A stretch of 64,000 bases of DNA from Cellvibrionaceae bacterium AOL6 (GTDB taxonomy: Bacteria > Pseudomonadota > Gammaproteobacteria > Pseudomonadales > Cellvibrionaceae): the NCBI GenBank assembly GCA_003265435.1, contig NOXC01000005.1, forward strand, positions 186,001 to 250,000. Reading direction: 5' to 3'. This document shows positions 18,069 through 25,966 of this stretch, piece after piece. Position 1 is the first letter of the stretch, and each line of letters begins with the position of its first letter. Below the pieces are notes generated by a model. It saw only the letters and a list, made by a program, of their open reading frames with translations, made no database searches and had not been told where the DNA came from. Both the position numbers and the translations under genes were made by a program.

Positions 18069-21039
18069 TTTCTTTCAGGTCGGCCTAATTTGTCTGGTTT
18101 ACCTCAGCATGTTGTTCTCCGTGGCTTACGCGACGGAGAAAGGCTGGATTCCCGATCGCATTGTGTCGCACCCGCTGGTCTACATTTTTTCTCTCGGGAT
18201 CTTCGCTTCGGCAGTGGCGTATTACGGCGTAATCGACCTCGCCCAGAATTTTGGCTACGCCGCGCTCGCCTACTATATGGCGACCGGCGCACTGTTCCTG
18301 TTTGCACCGATCGCGCTGAAACCCCTGATCGAAATTGCGCGACGCTTCCAAATTAATTCCATGGCGGACCTGCTGACCTTCCGCTATCACAGCCACGAAG
18401 TTGGCGGTATCGTCACGCTTGCCATGATCCTCACAGTCATGCCCCTGCTCGCACTGCAGATTCAAGCCGTCGCCGACACCATACACCTGCTCACCGATGT
18501 GGAGCACAACCTCAATGAACGCTCCTCTGACTTCAATACACGAGACCTGCTCGCGCTGATCTACTGCGTCGTGCTCGCCTGCTTTGCGTTGATTTTTGGT
18601 TCGAATCGGAAGCGCCACAAAGGTTTGATCACCGCCATGGCCTTTGAGTCCGTAGTGAAACTGCTCGGTATTCTGACGGTCGGCGGCTTCTGCCTGTTTG
18701 CGGTGTTTGGCGGTATGGGTGGGCTCGATGCCTGGCTTGCCGAAAACCCGAATCACCTCGAAAACCTCTACGCCCCCCTCAGCGACACCCGCTCCCATAT
18801 GCTGCTGCTGGTGTTTCTGTCTACCGCCGTGGCCATGCCGCACATCTTTCATATGGCCGTGGTCGAAAACCCCGTGCGTCACGCGACCTATACCGTCACC
18901 TGGGCCTTCCCACTGTTTTTGCTGCTGATGGCATTACCCGTGTTCCCCATCCTGTGGGCGGGGATTAAGCTCGGCACCGACATTCCCACCGCGTACTATT
19001 CCATTGCCGCACCGATGATGGCCGGCAATGGGCCGGTGACGATCATCTCCTTTGTCGCCGGTCTTTCTGCGGCAACGGGCGCGATTGTGTCGATCAGCCT
19101 GGCCATCTCAACCATGGTCATGAATCACTGGATTCTGCCTGCAGCCGCACTGCGTACTAAGAAAGAAATCTACGGCCAGCTCGTTGCCATTCGTCGTATT
19201 TTGGTAGTGGCCGTCATTATCTGTGCCTACCTCTTTTACACGGTGCTCGACAATCGCTTCAGCCTGATCGACCTCGCTCTGATCTCCTTTATCGCCGCGC
19301 TGCAGCTGATGCCCGGCATTGTCTGTGTGGCGCATTGGAGCCGAGGCCATCGCCGCGGGCTGTTGGCGGGCTTGTTCGTCGGAATGACGATCTGGGCCGT
19401 GGGCCTGTTGCTGCCGGTGTATGTGGGCGAACAGATCATTCCTGTGCTCGACACCGGCTATGTCATCACCTTGGGTATACGCAGCTGGAGCGACATTGCC
19501 CTGTGGTCCATCGGCCTGAACGTGCTGACCTTTGTGCTGATTTCACTGTTCACCCGCCAGAGCCCTGAAGAACGCTACAGTGCGGAACTGTGTTCCGAGG
19601 ATGAACTCAGCCATCCTGTGCGCATGGTGCTCGACATTCGCGACCCGGAAGAAATGATCGGCCGCCTCAGCGAACGCATCGGCCAGCACACCGCTCAGGC
19701 TGAAGTCGAGCGCGCACTGCTCGCGCTCGGCATGAACCCGAACGAAAGCCGGCCCTACGCGCTGCGCCGCTTACGGGATGAAATCGAAGCCAACCTCAGT
19801 GGTCTGCTCGGTATTGCGCTTGCAAGCGAGATCATGGACACGCTGATTCCGCTGCGCGTGCCGGAAGTCGAGGGCGCGACGGACATTACGTTGATTGAAG
19901 ATCGCCTGCACCACTATCGCGACCACCTCTCCGGGCTCGCAGCCGAACTCGACAGCCTCCGCTTGTATCATCGACGCACTCTCGAAGAATTACCACTGGC
20001 CGTGTGCTCGGTAGGAAAAGACCGCGAAGTCCTGATGTGGAACAGTGCGATGCACGCCCTCAGTGGCATTCCCGGCGAACTCGTCACCGGCTCCCGCCTC
20101 GACGCAGTACTCGAACCCTGGGGCCCGCTACTGGCCAGCTTTGCCGATTCAGATCAGCCTCACTTTTATAAGCAGCCAGTGGAAATCGCCGACAGTACGC
20201 ATTGGATTTCGCTGCACAAGGCGGCCATTCCCTCGTCTCTGGAACACCAGACCGACGGCCAGGTCATCCTGCTTGAAGATGTCACCGAGCTACAGATGCT
20301 GGAAGACGAGCTGGTACACAGCGAGCGACTGGCTTCCGTGGGGCGCCTGGCCGCAGGGGTCGCACACGAGATCGGCAACCCGGTGACCGGCATCGACTCA
20401 CTCGCTCAGCTGCTGAAGTATGAATCCGATGACCCGGAGGTTCTGGAGACGGCGGATCAGATCCTCTCACAGACCCAACGTGTCAGCCGCATCGTACACA
20501 GCCTCGTATCCTTCAGCCACGCCGGCCGTAACAAAGGCGGCCACCAGTTTGAACCGGTCAATCTGCGAGAATGCGCCCAGGAAGCCGTGGACCTGATTGA
20601 ATTGCAACGCGAGAAGAATCAGGTGCGCTTTATCAATGACATCCCCGAACACATCGAAGTCATGGGCGACAGTCAGCGCATCATCCAGATCTTTGTGAAC
20701 CTGTTGGCCAATGCCCGCGACGCCTGTCCGGAAGACACCAAAGTGACGCTGCTCGTCGAGAGCGCAGGCAAGCTGGTGCAATTTGCGGTGGCGGATGAAG
20801 GCCCGGGCATCCCGGCTGAAATCAAAGATCGCGTCATGGAGCCCTTCTTCACCACCAAGGACCCCGGTGAGGGCACAGGGCTGGGGCTGGCCATGGTCTA
20901 CAGCATTGTCGAAGATCACCGGGGCCAGATGGAGATAATCAGCCCTACAGACAAGGTGTTACAAAAAGGCACAAAATTTGTGATTAATTTGCCCAGTCCC
21001 CTTGCATCTGCTGGCACGCTAGGTAACACTAACGGATAA
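18058..21039 (+). CDS. cbrA: Sensor histidine kinase CbrA (sodium/solute symporter-like domain fused to kinase)
   Basis: 993 residues. Residues 1-500 are a sodium:solute symporter (SSSF) domain with about 13 membrane segments (for example VMPLLALQIQAVADTIHLL, SLAISTMVMNHWILPA). A STAC-like linker follows, then a PAS domain (about 640-740; LPLAVCSVGKDREVLMWNSA), HisKA with the phospho-accepting His770 (VAHEIGNPVTGIDSLAQLL) and a HATPase domain with the N box (NLLANARDA) and GTGLGLAMV. This architecture and the location before cbrB identify CbrA, the sensor for C/N balance and amino-acid catabolism in Pseudomonas. Starts inside cbrX and is co-transcribed with it. The stimulus is not known from sequence. 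Confidence 0.95.
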   Translation: MTFSFFQVGLICLVYLSMLFSVAYATEKGWIPDRIVSHPLVYIFSLGIFASAVAYYGVIDLAQNFGYAALAYYMATGALFLFAPIALKPLIEIARRFQINSMADLLTFRYHSHEVGGIVTLAMILTVMPLLALQIQAVADTIHLLTDVEHNLNERSSDFNTRDLLALIYCVVLACFALIFGSNRKRHKGLITAMAFESVVKLLGILTVGGFCLFAVFGGMGGLDAWLAENPNHLENLYAPLSDTRSHMLLLVFLSTAVAMPHIFHMAVVENPVRHATYTVTWAFPLFLLLMALPVFPILWAGIKLGTDIPTAYYSIAAPMMAGNGPVTIISFVAGLSAATGAIVSISLAISTMVMNHWILPAAALRTKKEIYGQLVAIRRILVVAVIICAYLFYTVLDNRFSLIDLALISFIAALQLMPGIVCVAHWSRGHRRGLLAGLFVGMTIWAVGLLLPVYVGEQIIPVLDTGYVITLGIRSWSDIALWSIGLNVLTFVLISLFTRQSPEERYSAELCSEDELSHPVRMVLDIRDPEEMIGRLSERIGQHTAQAEVERALLALGMNPNESRPYALRRLRDEIEANLSGLLGIALASEIMDTLIPLRVPEVEGATDITLIEDRLHHYRDHLSGLAAELDSLRLYHRRTLEELPLAVCSVGKDREVLMWNSAMHALSGIPGELVTGSRLDAVLEPWGPLLASFADSDQPHFYKQPVEIADSTHWISLHKAAIPSSLEHQTDGQVILLEDVTELQMLEDELVHSERLASVGRLAAGVAHEIGNPVTGIDSLAQLLKYESDDPEVLETADQILSQTQRVSRIVHSLVSFSHAGRNKGGHQFEPVNLRECAQEAVDLIELQREKNQVRFINDIPEHIEVMGDSQRIIQIFVNLLANARDACPEDTKVTLLVESAGKLVQFAVADEGPGIPAEIKDRVMEPFFTTKDPGEGTGLGLAMVYSIVEDHRGQMEIISPTDKVLQKGTKFVINLPSPLASAGTLGNTNG

Positions 21040-21074
21040 ACTTTCGCTCCGCCCTCATTTGTCGCGCGCGACCT

Positions 21075-21090
21075 ACGGTGCATGCACCGT
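21075..21090. promoter_or_regulatory. 16-bp perfect palindrome between cbrA and cbrB
   Basis: ACGGTGCATGCACCGT reads the same on both strands and sits midway in the 82-bp cbrA-cbrB gap, 31 nt before the cbrB ATG. It may be an operator half-site pair, a weak hairpin that tunes cbrB expression, or chance. No T-tract follows, so it is not a typical terminator. Confidence 0.4.
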
Positions 21091-21121
21091 GTCGACTTAG
21101 CGCACCGGAAGCTGATGTATT

Positions 21122-22534
21122 ATGAGTAAAATATTAATCGTCGAAGACGAAATCATCATTCGCACAGCGCTGCGCAAGCTGCTGATTCGCAATAAATATG
21201 ATGTCGTGGAGACGGGCTCGGTGGCCGAAGCCACCAAGCAAAAGATTGATACTTTTGACCTGATTGTCAGTGACCTGCGCCTGCCCGGTGCACCGGGAAC
21301 CGACCTGATCAAGCTTGCCGGTGACGTACCGGTGCTGATCATGACCAGCTACGCCAGCCTCCGCTCTGCAGTCGACTCTATGCGCATGGGCGCCGTCGAC
21401 TACATCGCCAAGCCCTTTGATCACGACGAAATGATCGCCGCCGTCAAACGCGCGCTGGGTAAAGCGGCGAAACCCGCTTCGGCCGCCGCCATTAAGAAGA
21501 AAGGCGAAGAGAAAGACACCCCTATCGAAGGCATGATCGGCAGCAGTGCCATCATGCGCGAAGTCTACGGCAAAATTCACAAAGTGGCCCCGACCTCCGC
21601 CACCGTTCTGGTTCTCGGTGAGACCGGCACGGGTAAAGAGCTGGTCGCCAACGCCATTCACACGGAAAGCCCGCGCAAAGACAAACCTATCATTTCGGTG
21701 AATTGCGCCGCGATCCCGGAAACCCTGATTGAAGCCGAGCTCTTCGGCCACGAAAAAGGCGCGTTCACCGGCGCAGCCTCGAACCGCGAAGGTCTGGTCG
21801 CTGCGGCCGACGGCGGCACCTTGTTCCTCGATGAGATCGGCGAGTTACCGTTGGAAGCACAGGCTCGCCTGCTGCGTGTGCTGCAAGAAGGCGAAGTCCG
21901 GCCGATCGGTTCCACCGAAAGCCGCAAGGTCGATGTCCGTCTCGTGGCGGCCACCCACCGAGACTTGGGCAAGCTCGCCCGCGAAGGACGCTTCCGGGAA
22001 GATTTGTACTTCCGTATTAATGTTGTTCAGTTACGCCTGCCGCCCCTGCGTGAGCGCGGTAAAGACATCCTGTTACTCGCAGAAACCTTTATCAAGCGCT
22101 TCTGTACAGAGATGATGCGCCCAGCGCTGAGCCTCACACCCGAAGCGATTCAGGCGATTACCACCTACCCATGGCCAGGTAATATTCGCGAACTGGAAAA
22201 CGCGATGCAGCGTTCGGTCATTTTGTGTGACAACGACACCGAAATTGACCATACCCACCTCGCGATAGACCACGAACTCGTTCGAGTTGACGAAACCCCC
22301 GACACCCCCAGCAAGTCCAGTCGCCCCACTCAAGACAGCAGCGGCGACGATGCCAACGAAGACCTCTCCCTCGAAGATTACTTCCAGCGCTTTGTGTTGG
22401 AGCATCAGGATCATATGAGCGAAACAGAGTTGGCGAAAAAGCTCGGTGTGAGCCGTAAGTGCCTGTGGGAAAGACGCCAGCGTCTCGGCATCCCTCGTCG
22501 CAAGCCGACCCAGGGCAAGAAGACCAGCGCCTAA
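21122..22534 (+). CDS. cbrB: NtrC-family response regulator CbrB
   Basis: 470 residues in three domains. Receiver 1-120 with phospho-acceptor Asp51 (LIVSDLRLPG), conserved Lys in YIAKPFD. AAA+ sigma-54 interaction domain about 140-375 with Walker A GETGTGKE, the sigma-54 contact loop GAFTGA (213-218) and Walker B GGTLFLDEIGE. Fis-type helix-turn-helix at the C-terminus (SETELAKKLGVSRKCLWERR). CbrB in Pseudomonas activates sigma-54 promoters, above all that of the sRNA crcZ immediately downstream; the same arrangement is visible here. Its partner kinase is CbrA. A terminator-like hairpin follows at 22571. Confidence 0.95.
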   Translation: MSKILIVEDEIIIRTALRKLLIRNKYDVVETGSVAEATKQKIDTFDLIVSDLRLPGAPGTDLIKLAGDVPVLIMTSYASLRSAVDSMRMGAVDYIAKPFDHDEMIAAVKRALGKAAKPASAAAIKKKGEEKDTPIEGMIGSSAIMREVYGKIHKVAPTSATVLVLGETGTGKELVANAIHTESPRKDKPIISVNCAAIPETLIEAELFGHEKGAFTGAASNREGLVAAADGGTLFLDEIGELPLEAQARLLRVLQEGEVRPIGSTESRKVDVRLVAATHRDLGKLAREGRFREDLYFRINVVQLRLPPLRERGKDILLLAETFIKRFCTEMMRPALSLTPEAIQAITTYPWPGNIRELENAMQRSVILCDNDTEIDHTHLAIDHELVRVDETPDTPSKSSRPTQDSSGDDANEDLSLEDYFQRFVLEHQDHMSETELAKKLGVSRKCLWERRQRLGIPRRKPTQGKKTSA

Positions 22535-22570
22535 GCGCGCCGCTAAGTCGTTACACCCTCACTTCCCGGC

Positions 22571-22591
22571 CGGAATGCAGCCTGCATTCCG
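22571..22591 (+). terminator. Hairpin after cbrB
   Basis: CGGAATGCA, loop GCC, TGCATTCCG: nine perfect pairs, 37 nt after the cbrB stop, followed by a C/T-rich but not T-only tract. Probably ends the gluQ-cbrX-cbrA-cbrB transcript so that the downstream RNA depends on its own promoter. Confidence 0.6.
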
Positions 22592-22786
22592 CTGCCTGCC
22601 CCTTTCCTTCCCCGAACCCAAGATGCGATCCGCTGCGGTAGCGCGCGAAAAACTGTGTGCCGCACTCACGTTCGGATCGCCGTGCTATCGCAGATTGAAC
22701 GAGAAGAGAAATTTTCACGCCATCGTGGGAACTTTTTATCTGGCGCAACGTCTATTTGTCTGACAATCAAGGAAACACGCCAAGAG

Positions 22787-22873
22787 TGTTACCTTCCCCC
22801 CGCATTGATACCCCCCTTCCCCGGGTGTTACCCCTTTCACACATTGGTAACAAACTCCGGCACATATAGTAAC
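22787..22873 (+). promoter_or_regulatory. Cluster of TGTTAC/GTAAC half-sites, candidate CbrB activator sites
   Basis: TGTTAC at 22787 and 22826, GTAACA at 22847 and GTAAC at 22869. The middle pair forms an inverted repeat TGTTAC-N15-GTAACA with starts 21 bp apart, about two helical turns, centred about 135 bp upstream of the predicted transcription start: a normal place for an NtrC-type enhancer. From memory, half-sites of this GTTAC type are reported for pseudomonad CbrB; the match is not verified. Confidence 0.5.
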
Positions 22874-22948
22874 GACTCAACATTCCAAAACCGAATAAGC
22901 TTGCTCCAATTTTTCATAACCTGTTGTTTTACATGACTTTTTCAACTT

Positions 22949-22964
22949 TGGCATGACGCCTGCT
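22949..22964 (+). promoter_or_regulatory. Sigma-54 promoter
   Basis: TGGCATGACGCCTGCT. Compared with consensus TGGCACG-N4-TTGCW it keeps GG at -25/-24 and GC at -13/-12 with the exact spacing (12 nt from the first G of GG to the G of GC). The predicted start is near 22975. The activator gene cbrB is directly upstream. Confidence 0.75.
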
Positions 22965-22974
22965 GTTACTTACG

Positions 22975-23220
22975 CATAATAAAAACAATAAAGAATAATA
23001 AGAAACTGCAACATAGCTAATAACAACAACAAATAATAAAAACAAAGCAAAACCAAAATAATAACAACAAGAAATAATAATAAAGAAAACGTATAACCGA
23101 CTTGCGTTCCTTTGGAGAGGGCTTGCTATAGAAGCAACTGGCAAACACGGATGTTGCGATTGATAACAATAAAGAGAAGACCGAATTCTACGGGAAAGCA
23201 TTGCTTTCCCGTTTTCGTTT
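22975..23220 (+). ncRNA. crcZ: CrcZ-like Hfq/Crc-sequestering small RNA
   Basis: Predicted transcript of about 245 nt from a sigma-54 promoter to an intrinsic terminator. The first 115 nt are very A-rich and consist of phased AAN triplets in about six runs, for example AATAAAAACAATAAA (22978-22992), AATAACAACAACAAA (23020-23034) and AATAACAACAAGAAA (23059-23073); another CA motif, AACAATAAAG, is near 23165-23174. AAnAAnAA is the Hfq/Crc recognition sequence in Pseudomonas, where crcZ lies between cbrB and pcnB, is driven by sigma-54 and CbrB, and titrates Hfq/Crc. Position, promoter type, motif density and terminator all agree. I assign the name by these criteria, not by overall sequence identity. 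It is shorter than the roughly 400-nt Pseudomonas RNA. Confidence 0.75.
23191..23220 (+). terminator. Intrinsic terminator of the CrcZ-like RNA
   Basis: CGGGAAAGC (23191-23199), loop ATT, GCTTTCCCG (23203-23211), then TTTTCGTTT. Nine perfect pairs and a U-rich tail: a strong rho-independent terminator, 116 nt before the pcnB start. Confidence 0.9.
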
Positions 23221-23274
23221 CTGGCCCACACACTTTTCCGCTACCTCAAAACACATCGGTAACACAGACCACTC

Positions 23275-23301
23275 TTGCCTGCTGGCGCTTTGTGCTAAAC
23301 T
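23275..23301 (+). promoter_or_regulatory. Possible sigma-70 promoter of pcnB
   Basis: TTGCCT (23275-23280) and TAAACT (23296-23301) with a 15-nt spacer; shifting the -35 by one or two bases gives 16-17 nt. It would restart transcription after the strong terminator and before pcnB. Weak by sequence alone. Confidence 0.35.
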
Positions 23302-23335
23302 GCCGAACTTGTATCCTGCGCCAACGAATGCCTGC

Positions 23336-24682
23336 ATGCTAAAAAAGATTAAACGCCTGTTCTCCGCAGACCCTGTCTCGGCTGTTACGCTGGAACGTAT
23401 TCCCGCGTCGGAGCACGGTATTCGTACCCGTGAAATCAGTGGCAACGCCCTCAAAGTGATCGATGAGCTGCAACGAGAAGGTTTTGAAGCCTACCTCGTT
23501 GGCGGCGGCGTGCGCGACCTGCTACTCGGAGGCCACCCCAAGGACTTTGACATCGCCACCGACGCCACGCCCGAAGAGGTAACACGGGTGTTCCGCCGCG
23601 CGCGTATCATTGGCCGCCGCTTTAAAATCGTACACGTTCGCATGGGCCGTGAAGTGCTGGAAGTCACGACGTTCAGGGGCACCCATGAAGGCGGTGCCGG
23701 CAAACGACATGCCGTGCAAAGCGACAAAGGCATTCTGCTGCGTGACAATGTGTATGGCGACCTGCAATCCGATGCCCTGCGCCGCGACTTTTCCGTCAAC
23801 GCCCTGTACTACGACCCGAGCTCGGAAGAGATTCTCGACTACACCGGGGGAATGAGGGACCTCAAGGCTCGGCGCCTGTCCATCATCGGCGACCCCGAAG
23901 CCCGGTATAAAGAAGACCCGGTGCGCATGCTGCGAGCCATCCGCTTCCGCCACAAGCTCAACTTCGAGCTGGCCGAAGAGACCGAAGCCCCCATTCGCAA
24001 TCATGCCAATTACCTGCTTGAGATCCCGCCTGCGCGCCTATTCGAAGAGGTGCTGAAGCTCTTTCTCTCCGGGCAGGCCGAGTCGACGCTCAGAGGCTTG
24101 CACGAATACCACCTGTTACCTCATCTGTTTCCTGGGGCCGCCGAGATTCTCGACACAGGCAGCGAACAGCATCAGCGCCTGCTTTACTGCGCCGCCGCAA
24201 ACACCGATGAGCGCATCGCGTCCAACAAGCGCGTCACCCCTGCGTTTATTTACGCGGCTTTTTTATGGCCCACCCTGCAGGAACAGATGGAAGCCCACCG
24301 CGCCGACTTTCGCGGTGGCGATCAAGAACTGCTGATGAATGTGTCCAATGGCGTGCTGCTGGCACAGCAACAGAAAACCGCGATCCCCAAACGCTTCCAG
24401 ATTCCCATGCGCGAGATCTGGAATCTGCAACTGCGCTTTGACCGACGAGACGGAAAGCGGGCCTTCGCCATGCTGGAGCACCCTCGTTTTCGCGCAGCCT
24501 ACGATTTCATCCTGCTGCGCGAACAAAGCGGCGAAGACCTCAAAGGCCTTGGCGCGTGGTGGACGGAGTTTCAACACGCCGATCGCGATCGCCAGATTGC
24601 GATGGTCAACGACACCAAGTCCGCCGCCCCTAAGCGACGACGTCGTAGGCGACGTCCAGCACGTAAGCCCCAGCCAGAATGA
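23336..24682 (+). CDS. pcnB: Poly(A) polymerase I
   Basis: 448 residues from the ATG at 23336 (MLKKIKRLF); a longer in-frame start at 23201 would lie inside the upstream terminator and is rejected. No clear Shine-Dalgarno. Adds poly(A) tails to RNA 3' ends and so speeds decay. Nucleotidyltransferase signature LVGGGVRDLLLGGHPKDFDI (GG and DxD metal ligands), then RRDFSVNALYYD and the GDPEARYKEDPVRMLRAIRF stretch of the class II family. The C-terminus is a run of arginines (KRRRRRRRPARKP) expected to bind RNA. Its stop overlaps the folK ATG as ATGA. Confidence 0.94.
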   Translation: MLKKIKRLFSADPVSAVTLERIPASEHGIRTREISGNALKVIDELQREGFEAYLVGGGVRDLLLGGHPKDFDIATDATPEEVTRVFRRARIIGRRFKIVHVRMGREVLEVTTFRGTHEGGAGKRHAVQSDKGILLRDNVYGDLQSDALRRDFSVNALYYDPSSEEILDYTGGMRDLKARRLSIIGDPEARYKEDPVRMLRAIRFRHKLNFELAEETEAPIRNHANYLLEIPPARLFEEVLKLFLSGQAESTLRGLHEYHLLPHLFPGAAEILDTGSEQHQRLLYCAAANTDERIASNKRVTPAFIYAAFLWPTLQEQMEAHRADFRGGDQELLMNVSNGVLLAQQQKTAIPKRFQIPMREIWNLQLRFDRRDGKRAFAMLEHPRFRAAYDFILLREQSGEDLKGLGAWWTEFQHADRDRQIAMVNDTKSAAPKRRRRRRRPARKPQPE

Positions 24683-25179
24683 CCGCCCCTCACGCGCAGG
24701 CGTTTATTGCGCTGGGCAGCAATCTCGAGCACCCGCTCAAGCAGGTCCGTCAGGCCATCGACGCGTTGCGCGCGCACCCCGATATCGAGTTCATCGCCCA
24801 GTCTCACTGGTATCAAAGCCGGCCTGTCGGCCCCCAGGACCAGCCCGACTATATTAATGGTGTCGCACAAGTAAGCACTCACTTAAGCCCTCTCGCCTTA
24901 CTGGATGTATTGCAACAGATCGAGCACGATCACGGCCGTGTGCGCCTCACCCACTGGGGGCCACGAACGCTGGACCTCGACCTGCTGTGGTTTGCCGGCA
25001 TGACCTGGCAAGATGAGCGATTAACCTTGCCGCACCCGAGAATGTGCGAGCGGAATTTTGTATTATTGCCGCTTTGCGATCTGGCCCCGGAACTCGAGTT
25101 GAGTCAGGGGCTCAGCGCCACACAGTGGGCACAAGCCGTCGGCCAGGCAGGCATCGAGCGCCTGCACGCGACCGCTTGA
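24679..25179 (+). CDS. folK: 2-amino-4-hydroxy-6-hydroxymethyldihydropteridine pyrophosphokinase
   Basis: 166 residues, the usual length. Transfers pyrophosphate from ATP to the pterin alcohol in folate synthesis. Family motifs: FIALGSNLEHP at the N-terminus, the flexible loop with QSRPVGPQDQPDYINGV, and the signature WGPRTLDLDLLWF (Mg-binding Asp pair) followed by LPHPRMCERNFVLLPL. Translationally coupled to pcnB by a 4-nt overlap. The order pcnB-folK-[kinase]-panB matches Pseudomonas apart from the inserted kinase. Confidence 0.95.
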   Translation: MTAPHAQAFIALGSNLEHPLKQVRQAIDALRAHPDIEFIAQSHWYQSRPVGPQDQPDYINGVAQVSTHLSPLALLDVLQQIEHDHGRVRLTHWGPRTLDLDLLWFAGMTWQDERLTLPHPRMCERNFVLLPLCDLAPELELSQGLSATQWAQAVGQAGIERLHATA

Positions 25180-25219
25180 GTCCGATCCCGGCATAAGCAG
25201 TACCTGGAGTAACAACACG

Positions 25220-25936
25220 TTGAGCGACAATACTTTGAGCACCAGCGCCCCAAACGACCGCCCCGTCAGACAGATTGACATAGGCGATCGCAGTATTCCC
25301 CGCTTCATCGCCGTAGAGGGCCCTATCGGTGTGGGTAAAACCACGTTGACCAAGTTCCTCGCAGACAGCTTTAATTATGAAACGCTGCTCGAACAGGCAG
25401 AAGAAAACCCCTTTCTCGAACGCTTTTACGCGCGCGAGAAGAACATGGCGCTGCCGACCCAACTGTTCTTCTTATTCCAACGTGTCCAGCAATTAAATAC
25501 GCTGCGTCAGGCCGACTTATTCGAGCCGGTGCGCGTGGCCGACTTTTTGATCGATAAGGATCGTCTTTTTGCCGAAGTCACTTTAGGTAACGACGAGTTA
25601 CAGCTGTATCAAAAGGTCTATGAACAAATGACCATCAATGCGCCGACACCGGACTTGGTGGTCTATCTGCAGGCGCCGAGCGAAGTGTTACTCGAACGCA
25701 TCGAAAAGCGTGGCATCGACTCCGAGCGCAGCATCGATGCCGACTACCTGAATCGGCTCAATGATGCGTACACGCGCTTTTTTCACTTCTATGACAAGGC
25801 CCCCTTGCTGATCGTCAACGCCACAGAAATCGATTGGGTCAACAGCGAGAACGACTATCGCGATCTCGTCGATTACATGCTGACGATTTCCAGTGGACGC
25901 CACTACTACAATCCTCGACCCGCCCTTTTCAAATAA
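25220..25936 (+). CDS. Deoxynucleoside kinase family protein
   Basis: 238 residues starting with TTG at 25220, with GGAG 10 nt upstream. A P-loop (VEGPIGVGKTTL) is followed by the dNK-family features: the ERF segment NPFLERFYARE, FFLFQRVQQL, a DR-type catalytic region FLIDKDRLFAEVTL, and the lid Arg motif (RIEKRGIDSER). It resembles the bacterial dGK/dAK-like kinases that salvage deoxynucleosides. Such a gene commonly sits between folK and panB in gammaproteobacteria. Substrate is not certain. Probably in the pcnB-folK-kinase-panB operon. Confidence 0.85.
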   Translation: MSDNTLSTSAPNDRPVRQIDIGDRSIPRFIAVEGPIGVGKTTLTKFLADSFNYETLLEQAEENPFLERFYAREKNMALPTQLFFLFQRVQQLNTLRQADLFEPVRVADFLIDKDRLFAEVTLGNDELQLYQKVYEQMTINAPTPDLVVYLQAPSEVLLERIEKRGIDSERSIDADYLNRLNDAYTRFFHFYDKAPLLIVNATEIDWVNSENDYRDLVDYMLTISSGRHYYNPRPALFK

Positions 25937-25966
25937 GGCCACCACTGCCCCTAAGGAGAGTGCCGC

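Larger units (their letters stand above)
22535..22974 (+). other. Regulatory region between cbrB and the CrcZ-like RNA
   Basis: Contains, in order, a cbrB terminator hairpin (22571-22591), a stretch of four TGTTAC/GTAACA half-sites (22787-22873), and a sigma-54 promoter (22949-22964). Open frames here are short, lack Shine-Dalgarno sequences and cross the promoter, so I see no coding gene. Base composition becomes markedly A-rich after 22970. Confidence 0.65.

Noticed and set aside
18085-18882. 265-codon open frame on the minus strand opposite the start of cbrA
   Set aside because: It is a shadow of the strongly coded cbrA frame in GC-rich DNA, has no Shine-Dalgarno and its translation (His/Gln/Arg-rich) resembles no protein family.
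22655-22936. 93-codon open frame on the + strand in the cbrB-pcnB gap
   Set aside because: No Shine-Dalgarno, not conserved-looking, and it would occupy the candidate activator-site region.
22978-23095. A-rich AAN tract considered as a CRISPR-like or simple-sequence repeat
   Set aside because: There are no spaced identical repeats of 20 bp or more; the runs vary in length and are phased at three bases, as in Hfq/Crc-binding RNAs.
22929-23231. 100-codon hydrophobic open frame on the minus strand across the CrcZ-like region
   Set aside because: Its hydrophobic, Phe/Ile/Val-rich translation is just the reverse complement of the AAN repeats; it runs through a terminator and has no Shine-Dalgarno.
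23201-23335. N-terminal extension of pcnB from an ATG at 23201
   Set aside because: The ATG would lie inside the intrinsic terminator of the upstream RNA and the extra residues are unlike poly(A) polymerase.
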